From Leucocoprinus leucothites (Eukaryota > Basidiomycota > Agaricomycetes > Agaricales > Agaricaceae), in NCBI GenBank assembly GCA_013368445.1, contig JAACJO010000001.1:2046001-2110000 (forward strand): DNA of 64,000 nucleotides, written 5' to 3'. The position numbers and the translations under genes were made by a program. This document shows positions 32,218-42,844 of this stretch, in pieces; within the stretch, counting starts at the first letter, position 1, and every line of letters starts with the position of its first letter. The notes under the pieces were generated by a model. The model did no database searches. It was not told the DNA's origin and saw nothing but the letters and a program-made list of their open reading frames with translations.

Positions 32218-33727
32218 AGCCGTGATGGAGAAGATGTGGGTGAATGTCGATGATATGAGTGAGCACTTTGAAAAGTGGCCGAAGGTGACCGAGATAGAGG
32301 TGCAGTGTTGTCACTCCCACAGCCTACCTTTAATGGCAATGGTCAGTCTGACAGTCACGAGGCTCAGTTCATCATGTATCACTATCAGGGACGAGTTTGA
32401 CCGCTTAGACGCTCATTTTTCCTGGTGTGGATTATCAAAAATGGACTTCGGGTAGATCATCGGACGGAGGGATGGACATCCCAGGCTTTAATGTAGCGAT
32501 ACATTTCAAGTGGGTTAGGCGGAGTCACAGTCCGAGTGGGGTAATTGCGGGAAACTGGTTTTGCATAGTTCACACTATCAGTATGAACAGTGCCCAAGCG
32601 ACTATCGACGGCCGTCAGAACAAAAGCTTCTTCACGCTTGGAGTGGGTTACAATAATGTCAACGGGCGGGATATCCGATAGCCGTTCCAGATTAAAGCGG
32701 ATCTGGCATATCCTATTACAGAGAGTGTATTGAACTCCACGATGGCACATGCTGGAGAGCTTTTAAGTTTCTAGTCGTCGCTTGGAGGTCCAGTGGCCTA
32801 GTAGTTAACAGTGACTGAAAGGCATTGGCTTCGTCGAGTGAATGTATGTATTACTTCAGCTGGTTCAGTCTCGTTCCCTTGACTTGTCCGAGGCCCGTGT
32901 TTTGGGTAGTAGATTGCTCCTTCTGTGTCGGCCGTCTTCTTCGTTGACGTCCATTCAGTCACTTACGTCCGACTCGAGGGAATGTGATGTGTGACAAGTG
33001 TGCTTTTCTTAGTAGATGGGATACATAGTAATGATAAATTCCATAAATTTATTTCTGATCTGCAACAAATGGGACTGTGCTGCACAACAATGCTCATCAG
33101 GCTATCAGTCAGAGCACTGTCTAGGCAGGTAGAGACGCTGACCGTGATCTGATATAAGCGGGTGATAGGAAATGTCAGTTGTGGGAAGATGGGGTGTGTG
33201 AGGATGCAGTGACCCTGACAGAGAGCGTTGAATCGTCCGGCAAGCCCGCGTGTTTGGAGGAAGATTAGGCTTCATCAAGTCCCCGACTCACACCAATTGA
33301 GCAGGCCCAAAAAATTTGCCTTGCATACCACGATATTGATTGAAGATGCGGTGTCCACATCTGGTTTCTGATTCAGAGTCGGGATTGGCTACAGCGGAGC
33401 AGCGGTGGGGACTCGCTGCAGTACAGCCTGTTGTGGCCCGAGATCCACAAGACCGCTCATCTGGAGAGCAAGACCACACCATCTGGCCATATCCACATCA
33501 TTTCTGCTCGTTGGCTGCCCAGGTTTCAACTTTCTCACAATGGCGACCCATTCTATCTCTATCTCCCCCGCACCTTCTCCAGCAATCACTGTCTTGTCTC
33601 CGTCCTTTTATAAAAACACGCCCATGCATTCCATCATCTGCCACCCTTCCCCCCCAATCCCAAGTCGGTTCTCTGCCCAGTCTCTTTACCAACACTAGAT
33701 CTTCTTGCCATTCTCGCTTCCAACGAC
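32218..33727. other. 1.5-kb region between PYM and PKS; PKS promoter
   Basis: No gene recognised. A tRNA-like A-box at 32793 and a weak B-box at 32862 do not form a tRNA. A TATA box (TATAAAAA, 33609-33616) lies about 112 bp before the PKS start. CT-rich sequence follows it (ctcccccgcacc, ccacccttcccccc), consistent with a strong fungal core promoter. Confidence 0.5.
33609..33616 (+). promoter_or_regulatory. TATA box of the polyketide synthase
   Basis: TATAAAAA stands 112 bp upstream of the ATG at 33728 in a GC-mixed context. Most neighbouring housekeeping genes lack such a box, so regulated expression is likely. Confidence 0.55.
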
Positions 33728-36700
33728 ATGTCTTCCTCCTCCACCGCCGCCCTCAACATCCCCATCTTTGCCGGTCAGGGTACCGCAGCCGCAAACACTA
33801 CCGCTACTCGTAAGCAGGCCTTGAAGGACGCATCCTCCTCCGCCGGCTCTCTTCTCCTCGCCGCCTGTTTCGAGGCATTCCACAGCGAGCTTTCGTCTCT
33901 CTCTCAGCAGGAGATACTCAAGTCTGGAATCGACATCGCAGATTTCAAGAACAAGAACACTCTCCTCGAACTTCCAGCAGAACGTTATATCAATAACCCC
34001 ATCGTGTCTGGAACCACTCTCTTCCTCCTCCAATCCCTCAGATACTTGGCATATGTCGAGTCTTCTGGTGCTGCCGGGGAATCTCTTACGCCCTTTAGCG
34101 ATGTCCTCAAGGGCAATCTCGAGCACAGCTTGGGTGTCCTCGGTTTCTCCTCTGGGATCCTTCCCGCCGTCGTTGCTGGAACTTCCTTCAACGTTGTTTC
34201 TTACATTAGTCGCTCCGTCGAGGCTTACCGTCTCGCTGTCTGGATCGGCATCCGAACCCAGCAATACAGGGATCAAGTTATCCTTGACGACTCTGCTGCC
34301 CCATGGAGCCTTGTGTTCTTGGGCTTGGACAAGAAGTCCGCGGAAGAGGCTATTACTGCATTCAACTCGGTGCGCATACTTTTTGTCTTTACATTCCTCA
34401 ACTATAACCTAACATGTTTCTCTACGATTAGGATGCACCTTTGGCTGTCACCGCGGTCTTGGACGACAAGTCCGTCACTATCTCTGGTCATCCTGAGGTT
34501 CTAGATGCTTTCAGTCGCACTGTTCCTACTTCTGTGACTGTCCACAAGACCTCCGTGGACACTCTCTATCACTCTTCTGTCCACACCGAGACTCTGCGCA
34601 CACAAGTCCTCTCTGATGTCACTGCCCGTGGCGTCGTCTTCCCTGATTATGCCGATGTCAAGGTCCCTATTCGTTCGACATATACTGGCTCCGCTTTGAC
34701 CAAGAACGACACCGGTTCTTTGGTCGAAGCTGTCGTCGACATGATCCTCACTCAACCTGTCAATTGGGACTTGGTCACTGAACAACTCGTCAAAGCCGCG
34801 CCTTCTGACAAGGACCTCCGCCTTCTCAATCTCGGTCCTGGGACCGGTTTGACTCGAAACCTGGAGCGTCTCTTCCCCCGTGATCGTATCTCCTCCCTCG
34901 ATCTTAGTGCGGGTAATCCTGGAGAAAAGGTCAAGCCCAAGCAAGATCCCATTGCTATCGTTGGTATGGGTGTCCATATGCCAGGCGCTCGCGGCACGGA
35001 AGAGCTGTGGCGTGTTTTGGAAGATGGCATCAATACGATCTCAGAAGTGCGTATACGCATGTATTAATCAAATGAACTTGATCGCTGATTGGAGTGTATT
35101 GACAGGTACCAGAACACCGTTTCAAAGTATCCGACTACAATAACCCCAAAGATACAAAGACTAAACGTCAGATGAAGGCGCACACTGGCAATTTCATCGA
35201 CGGTGCTGATGAATTTGATAACAAGTTCTTCAAGATCAGTCCTCGTGAGGCTAAGAGCATGGACCCTCAGCAAAGGATTCTCCTCCAGGTCGCATATGAA
35301 GCGCTTGAGAACGCTGGCTATGTTCCCGATTCCACCTCTACTTGGCAGACCGATACAGTTGGATGCTACATCGGTGTTGCGACTCATGATTATCTGCAAA
35401 ACCTTCGCGACGAGATCGATGTCTATTATAGTACTGGTCAGTTTTCTCACCAATTCAATCATTCCTGTTTCAAATGACTCATATTCATTCTCATCAAAGG
35501 AACTCTCAAAGCATTCCTCAGCGGTCGAATCTCATATGCCATGCAATTGAGCGGTCCATCTGTTGTGGTTGATACCGCTTGTTCCTCATCTGCGGTCGCT
35601 GTCTATCAGGGTTGCCGTGCGATCATGAACGGCGATTGCTCAGCCGCTATCGTAGGTGGTGTCAATGTCATTTCTAGCCCCGATGTAAGATCTTTTTTTT
35701 TTTTCCCCGCTTCCATCGTGACAAAGTTTCTGATTGCTATTTTTAGATGATGCTTGGTCTTGATCGCGCTCACTTCTTGAGCCCCACTGGCCAATGCAAG
35801 GCCTTTGACGCGTCAGCAGACGGTTACTCTCGCAGCGAGGGCTGCGGTATTTTCGTATTGAAGAGGCTCTCTGATGCTGTGGCGGAGAACGACAATATCC
35901 TTGGAGTTATCCGTGGCATTGAAGTCAACCAGAGCGGCCTCGCGCACTCCATCACTCATCCCCATGCACCCACCCAGGCTGTTCTTTTCCGTTCCCTTCT
36001 GGAAAACACCGGTGTTGAGGCTAACCGTGTCAGCGTCATCGAAGCTCATGGTACTGGTACTCAAGCTGGTGACCCCAATGAACTCGAGAGTATCCGCAGC
36101 ATCTTCGCTATCAAGCGTGAAGCAGAAAACCCTCTGCACATTACCTCCGTTAAAGCCAACATTGGACACTTGGAAGCTGCATCTGGCTCTGCTGGTCTCG
36201 CTAAGCTCCTCCTCATGCTCAAGCATCGCAGCATTCCTCGAGTCATATCCCTGAAAAACCTGAACCCTCTCATTGTTCCCCTTGCATCCGACAATACCGT
36301 CATCGACACCGTTCAAACAGAGTGGAAGGCCTTCGAGGATAAGACCCGCATGGCCATGCTCAACAACTTTGGCGCTGCTGGTTCTAACACGGCCATGTTG
36401 CTTGAGGAGTTCCATACCACTGAGCGCACTGAGCCTCCAGCTGGACTTGCCTACGTCTTCGGTATCTCTGCGAAGACAGAGTCGGCGCTGGACGAGCTCC
36501 GAAACCGATACATCGATTGGCTGAAGAGTCCCAAGTCCACCTCTAACCTGGCCGACATTGCTTACACCATGACCGCTCGTCGCTGGATCTACGAACATCG
36601 TATCGCAGTTCAAGCTAGCACCAAGGAAGAGCTGATTGAGAAGCTCGGCAAAGCTTCCCCTATTCATGTTCAGGACAAGTCTGGCAAGGTCGTCTTTGTT

Positions 36701-39700
36701 TTCTCCGGTCAGGGAAGCCAGTACCTCGGCATGGGCAAGACCCTTTACGAGACCTCTGAGTTGTTCAGGAAGCACATCGACGAGTGCCACAGCTTCTTGG
36801 TCGCTTCAGGTTTCCCTGGAGTTACTCAAGTCCTTTTGGCCGGAGATGAAGGTAGCGGTTTGACGAAGCTTGAAGAGTTCGAGGCGTATCAGGCTGCAAT
36901 CTTTTCTTTGGAGTATGCGCTTGCTAAGTTGTGGATGTCTTGGGGTTTGACTCCTGCTGCAGTCGTGGGTCACAGGTATGCGTCTCATACTGTGTATAGT
37001 TTTATTTATGTTCTAACGGTTGACTTATTCAGTCTCGGCGAATATGCTGCCCTGGTTGTCTCGGGCGTCATCTCCGTCAAGGGTGCGCTGACTATCATCG
37101 CTCACAGGGTCCGCTTCATGGTTTCCAAGTGCGCTGTGGAGACCACCGGTATGATTGCCGTCAACGCTTCTCAGGAAGTCGTGACCGATGCCATCAAATC
37201 TTCTTCCGAGTTCTCCGGCTTGTCCATTGCTTGCTACAACAGTGCCACTGATTGTGTCGTCTCTGGACCTATTCCTCAGACCAAGGCATTCAAGATCTAC
37301 CTTGATGCTGAGGTTCACTGCAAGAATGTGCTCCTCTCTGTACCGTTTGGCTATCACAGCTCGGCTATGGAGCCCCTCTTGGAGGATTTAACCTCTATCG
37401 CAAGCAAAGTCACCATCAATGCCCCCGCCATCCCCATCATCTCCAATGTTCTCGGTGATACTGTCGCTCCTGGCGATGATAGTGTCTTCAGCGCTGCATA
37501 CTTTGCGAGGCATTGTGCCGAGCCTGTCCAGTTCGATAAGGGCATTCGTTCATTGGTTTCCAAGGCGGAGTTCAGCAAAATCGATGCCTGGCTCGAGATT
37601 GGTCCTCACACAGCTACTCTCCCAATGTTGAAGGCCAACGCTTCTCTCGCCAGGGACACCCTCCTCTTGGGATCACTCAAGAAGCAGCAATCGGCTTGGT
37701 CTATGCTCGCCGCCAGCGGTGCTCAGCTCTACCTCACTGGTATCCCAGTCAAGTGGCGCCAGGCCTTCAGTCATGTTGACGTCGCCTGCATTGACCTCCC
37801 TTCCTATCCTTTCGCCCGTACCAAATTCTGGGTCGCCTTCAAGGAAGCTGAGGCAGTCGCAGTTCCCGCTCCTGTTGTCCAAGCTGCTCCTACTCCCACG
37901 AACCTCATCCATGAGTTCAAGATGCTCAACGCTTGGGCGCAATACCCATCAAAGGCCAACGGGAATGTCGCCATCTTTGACACTCCTATCAGTGATTTGG
38001 CTGGCTCCATTCGTGGACACGCTGTTGGCGGAATGCCTCTCTGCCCAGCTTCTGTCTACCTTGAGCAGGTCTTAGCTGGCATTGAGCTCGCTAAGCGCCA
38101 TCTCGGTCTCAGGCTTGATGGCCAGCATGCTGTCCTCCGCAAGATTGAGTTTGCCAAACCTCTCGTTTATGACGAGTCGGTTGCTCGCATTGTGACTACC
38201 AGTGTGTCTTTGAAAGATGACCATGGCGTCTTCAGTGTCAGCTCTCGCGTTGGAAACTCTGAGGAGTCGGTTCATGTTCACGGAGAGTATCGCTTCCAGG
38301 CTACATCTGAGACTACGAACAAGTTCAACAGGGTGTTCCCTGTCATCTCCCGCCAGATCAACGCCGTCCATGAGCCCAAGGGGGGAGAGCTCCCAGAGGT
38401 CTTCTCGACCAGAACTGCTTACGAAGTCATCTTCCCACGTGTCGTTGACTATTCCAAGGAGTACCACACCATGCAGTCGCTCACTGTCGATCCCAGCGGC
38501 ATGGAGGGTGTTGCCAGCGTCAAGTTGCCTGCTGATCACGACAAGGGAACTTATGTTGCTCATCCCGTCTTCATGGATACCCTCCTCCACGTTGCCGGAT
38601 TTGTTGCCAACATGCAGGGCGGTGTCAATGATGCCTACATTTGCAGCGAAGTTGGAACCGTCAAGGCTATTCCTGAGCTCATTGACAACAACGCTTCTTA
38701 CACCGTCTACATCAACAACTCCTGGGTTGAGAGTGAGGGCGTCACCATTGCCGAAGCTTATGCTGTCCTTGATTCCAACCCTCGCCGCATCGTCGCTCAC
38801 CTCAAGGGCATGCACTTCCGTCGCGTGCGCTTGAACTCTCTGAAGAAGGGCTTGGCCCATGCAGCAGGAAAGGCACCTCAGTCTGCTAAACCCCGTGCTG
38901 CACCTGTGGCCGCTCCCAAGGTTTCTTCTGCACCTACCGCCCCTGCACCCAAGGCTGCTTCCATTGACGTATCGGGTCAGATCGTCGGGATTGTTGCAGA
39001 AACTTGCGATATCAGCGCTGCCTCTATTGATATCAACACTGACTTGGGTTCTCTCGGGGTCGACTCGTTGATGTCAATCGAAATATTTGGCAAACTCCAG
39101 GTCCTCTTCCCCACAGTCGAACTCGACGCTCACGCCCTTTCTCACTGCCAGAGTGTCAGCGAAATCATCCACGAGGTCTCCAAGTTGACCAAAGGTCTCC
39201 CAGCCGCCCAACCAGCTTCCACCTCAACTCCCGCCTCTTCCGTTCCTGTTGCCCGAGCCGCACCCGCTACAGCTTCTCCCGCCGTCGATGTAACTGCTCT
39301 TGTCAGCAAGATTGTTTCGGACACTTGCGATATTAGCCTCTCTGCCATCGGTCCCGATACTGACCTGAACTCCCTTGGAGTCGATTCTTTGATGTCTATC
39401 GAGATATTTGGCAAGCTCGAGGAATCATTCCCCAGCGTCACACTTGATGCTACTGCCCTTTCTCACTGCCGCAGCGTCTCTGATATTGTCAAGCACATCC
39501 CTGTCACCTTTACCTCCACATCGGAATCCAGTGTCCCCTCATCTCCCCGCACCATCGTTGCCGTCGAGGAAAAGCTCGTGGAGCCTCCGAAGCTTGTCGT
39601 TGATGGTCCAGATGTGAAGCAACTCCTTGCTAGTGTCTTAGACATCAGTGTCAAGGACATCACTGATGATGCTGACTTCGAAGACCTCGGCCTTGACTCA

Positions 39701-39829
39701 TTGACATCGATCGAGGCACTTGGGGCACTAAAGGGCGAGTTCAACCTCGATCTGCCCGGAGACTTCTTCCACTCGCACAAGACTGCAAAGGCTGTCCAAT
39801 CCTACCTCGCGGGGCGTATTAGGGCGTAA
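33728..39829 (+). CDS. non-reducing iterative type I polyketide synthase, SAT-KS-AT-PT-ACP-ACP-ACP
   Basis: Exons 33728-34369, 34432-35046, 35106-35436, 35500-35684, 35747-36975, 37033-39829 sum to a 1932-residue protein. SAT-like domain 1-~370: LGFSSG puts Ser141 where SATs usually have Cys. KS ~386-~810: [17 protein letters not shown] (Cys557), EAHGTG (His692), NIGH (His732). AT ~905-1230: [18 protein letters not shown] (Ser1001), [12 protein letters not shown] ~1290-1620: [14 protein letters not shown] (His1330), VFMDTLLH (Asp1516). ACPs at Ser1679, Ser1786 (both LGVDSLMS) and Ser1890 (LGLDSLTS). No KR, DH, ER, methyltransferase, thioesterase or Claisen-cyclase domain: the protein ends YLAGRIRA just after ACP3. 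Such enzymes make aromatic polyketides from malonyl-CoA; release must come from another protein or spontaneously. Flanks are housekeeping genes, so no cluster is visible. Confidence 0.93.
38976..39500 (+). repeat. duplicated ACP-coding segments in the PKS
   Basis: ACP1 (about 38976-39183) and ACP2 (about 39286-39500) share near-identical peptide blocks: CDIS, [20 protein letters not shown], and ALSHCxSVS. The two are joined by Ala/Pro/Ser/Thr linkers. ACP3 (about 39600-39826) is clearly more distant. This shows an internal duplication of the middle ACP after the ACP3 split. Confidence 0.75.
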
Positions 39830-40222
39830 TTTCTCTGACTCTCTTTTCTTCTTTTTCGTCATCATATGATCCTCTCTGCACTTTCTTTTCATTATTACAG
39901 TCTACATGTATTTTTATCTGCAATTTTTTTCAAGGACTTAACCCCATAGAAATTAACAAGCATTAACTTACTCAGAAGATTCCTTTCCTAGAAAAGCAGT
40001 TCATGTTCATTAGTTCAATTTGCTCATTAATCCAATGCATTTCCTGTCTCATCACCATCATCGCAAGCGCGGTTTGATCTCAACACGATTTGTTTTGAGT
40101 TACTCGCGGACTTTAAATTATTGATCTTACATACTCGAGGTTTGCACTACCATCGTCGCCTTTGCTCTGTTACTTCTCTTTTCCAATCGGCTTGGACATT
40201 TTCACAAAGCACAGGACTTATC
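39830..40222. other. PKS 3' region and GPN3 promoter
   Basis: T-rich tracts just after the PKS stop, then mixed sequence. No gene seen. Confidence 0.4.
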
Positions 40223-41509
40223 ATGCGCTACGCTGTACTAGTGACAGGGCCCGCCGGTGCGGGCAAGTCCACGTTTGCGGGATCTTTTATGACCCATCTG
40301 CAAAACTCAAAACGAACAAGTCATCTTGTGAATCTTGATCCCGCTGCTGCTCCTACGAGTTTCGAATACGAACCTGTCATTGACATCAGGGATCTTATAA
40401 GCTTGGAAGACGTGATGAATGAGCTTCAGTACGGCCCGAACGGTGGCCTAGTCTACTGCTTTGAGTGAGTAAGTGTACATAAATAACGACACTGCTCTTA
40501 ATGATTCCTTGGCTGATGCCCATTTTATAGATATCTTCTCGAGAATATGGACTGGCTGGAAGAAGAGCTAGGATCTTACGACGATGACTACCTGATCATT
40601 GACTGTCCGGGTATATTCGTTTTATGCCTGATTGTTTCTATCCTCCATGTTGACTCTGGATAGGCCAGATCGAGCTCTACACCCACCATCCATTCCTTCC
40701 GACACTGGTCAGGAATCTCCAACGGCTGGGAATTAGGACGTGCGCAGTTTATCTGATAGAATCTCAATTCATGGAGGACAAGTATAAGTTCTTCAGGTTT
40801 GGGACCTCGCCTTGCAACTGTTCGCGGCAGCTGACGTCAATTAATAGTGGCGTACTTTCAGCGATGTCGGCAATGGTCAATTTGGAGATTCCGTGGATTA
40901 ATATCATGTCAAAGATGGATCTAGTGACATCAAACCCAGATGATGAATCCTCGGGTGCTGGGATTGGTCTACGCAACCGGAAGAATATTGCCAGGTGCGC
41001 GGCTTGTTGGGTTGTGTCTCCAGTGCTTGGGCGCTCGTGGCAGGAGCTCGAGCAGTATTGCTGAGTTGCCTCTGTTTCAGGTTTCTTGACCCCGATCCTC
41101 TACTTCTGGTCAATGAACCTGGGAGGGAGGGTAACGTAACGAATCCGAGGTTCCACTCGCTTAATAGAGCTATTGTACAACTTGTGAGTACTTGTCTTTG
41201 CACCGAACCGGACTGTCATCATTCCATGAACAGATTGAGGACCATCCCCTTGTGTCATTTTTACCTCTGGACCTCACTAATCCCGACTCTCTCGAGACTG
41301 TCATTAGTCACATTGACTATACTATACAGTATGGCGAGGATGAGGAACCGAAAGAGGTGAGCTCTCTTCCAGTACTGTGGATTACTACTGCGTCATGAGA
41401 ACCGGATTGGCGCATTCTGCTCCCTGAAAGCTGTTAAGCTCCAAATACTCACATAGTCTCTTCACAGCCTCATGATCTGGATGAAGGAGACTTCCAAGAC
41501 TTAGAATAA
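40223..41509 (+). CDS. GPN3: GPN-loop GTPase 3
   Basis: Starts [20 protein letters not shown] (Walker A GPAGAGKS). It then shows [20 protein letters not shown], and [20 protein letters not shown] with the family-defining Gly-Pro-Asn loop. Further blocks are [64 protein letters not shown] (guanine specificity, KMD), [18 protein letters not shown] and [13 protein letters not shown] [15 protein letters not shown]. The end, [11 protein letters not shown], is acidic. Gpn3 with Gpn1/Gpn2 helps assemble and import RNA polymerase II. Seven or eight short introns, last exon near 41469. Confidence 0.94.
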
Positions 41510-41792
41510 TGGTATACATACTCTCAATCGATAGTCAAGTTACTTTATGTCTCTCGTGTGTGACCCATATCGGCGTCGCTCAAAATTATTATATTATGGC
41601 GTTTCCGCCTGCCTAGAGATTTTGCTATCCATTATTCAGAAATGATTAAGATGTAATGATTGGGGTGGATATGAAGCGGCGCGAGGTTGTTATCAGGGTG
41701 AGGGCACCACTTTCAGGAATGTATTGATACACGAGGCGGTGTTCGGCTCTTGAACTACAAAAATGACTCAGGGGCGTCCTCGACTATGATAT

Positions 41793-41802
41793 GCATAAAT
41801 AG
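41793..41802 (+). promoter_or_regulatory. TATA-like box before the His-rich gene
   Basis: GCATAAATAG lies about 110 bp upstream of the ATG at 41912. Confidence 0.4.
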
Positions 41803-41911
41803 CCTTAGAACCTTACATCAACCACCCAACGCCTATTCACGTTCCACCGCGACGTTTATCTCGATCTCTATCCACTGGACCAATTCAATACCACGTCCAG
41901 ATACCTGAAAA

Positions 41912-42491
41912 ATGAGCTACTATCCATCCCAAGGGTCCTATGGACACGAATACTACGAGTATCCAAGCTCACACCATAGCCCTAGCCATCATGCCCACGG
42001 GCACAGTCATGGTCACCGAAGGCACCACCGCTCCTCCGGTGACAATTACTACTTTCAGCAACCGACAACATATGTGGCCTCGCATAGCAGTGGTCACAGA
42101 CATGGAAGGCACCATAGTGTGCCTGCTGTCACTACTGTACCGACAGCACCCATCGTCGTGGTATGATATTCAGTCTACACCAATATCTTTGGGCTGACTA
42201 GTTGGTTCCCGTTTCTCAAATTCTTTTTGATTCGGATTGATCTCGCAGCAACCTAGTCATAGTAGTCACCATGGTCATCATCGCCACCATCATAACGGGG
42301 GTAGCCACCACGCCCGCTCCTTTGGCGAGAGGTTGAGGCACTTCTTTGGGCTCGCGCCCAGGGCCAACTATCGATACAAATCCGATCGGTCCTCGTGGGG
42401 TTTTATGGGGTATTCGCGTCGGCCTCGGTATTATGATGGTCGCACAGGGGGAGAGGTCGACCGACACGGACGACCGGTTTATCGTGTCTGA
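41912..42491 (+). CDS. small His/Ser/Tyr-rich protein of unknown function
   Basis: Two exons, 41912-42160 and 42249-42491, splice in phase to 163 residues. The first part is packed with His, Ser and Tyr (SHHSPSHHAHGHSHGHRRHH, HRHGRHHSVPAV). The second starts QPSHSSHHGHHRHHHNGGSH and then changes to an ordered-looking tail: SFGERLRHFFGLAPRANYRY, SSWGFMGYSRRPRYYDGRTG and GEVDRHGRPVYRV. I do not recognise a named family. The His clusters could bind Ni, Zn or Cu, or drive condensation. The tail motif resembles units in the larger His-rich protein at 60770. Both genes have TATA boxes. Confidence 0.7.
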
Positions 42492-42844
42492 TCTACTTTT
42501 TGAAAATGAGTAGCTACACCGTATCTTTCAGCTTACTTGTACTGTATCTGTAATTTGCGAACAGAATAACACAAAGAGAGTCCTTGGACTTTAGTTGCAT
42601 AATTGAGAAGAATCAAAATAGGGGCTGATTTGAAGATCAGAGCTCTACCCCATTATTTTGCGGGCCGATTCCTACTCGTGATCCGTAAACATCAGAGCAG
42701 GACGAAGACATCGGACTGGAGGTAGCGAAGCGAAGCGAGGTAGGTCTCGGAGTAACCAGCGAGACAAATATTAGAACCAAGTAATTATAAATATTATAGG
42801 ATAATTTATACAACATTTATACGAGACAAAGAGAACAAGAAAGG
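42492..42844. other. convergent intergenic region
   Basis: No gene. A short imperfect GCGAA repeat (tagcgaagcgaagcgagg) is at about 42724-42741, and A/T-rich sequence follows near the 3' end of the dynamin-like gene. Confidence 0.5.

Noticed and set aside
32787..32875. tRNA-like stretch (A-box tggcctagtagtt, B-box-like ggttcagtc)
   Set aside because: The acceptor stem does not close (no CTGGACC partner to GGTCCAG) and the B-box is poor. At best a worn tRNA-derived fragment.
35813..38860. long antisense open frames opposite the PKS
   Set aside because: They mirror the codon pattern of the PKS and have no family motifs or splice logic.
35747..39829. PKS exons 5-6 as one 1360-codon exon
   Set aside because: The open frame includes a 57-nt stretch with consensus splice ends that breaks GHSLGE; the motif is only restored by splicing.
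39830..40222. hidden thioesterase exon after the PKS
   Set aside because: The 393-bp gap to GPN3 has no open stretch with a GxSxG motif on the plus strand.
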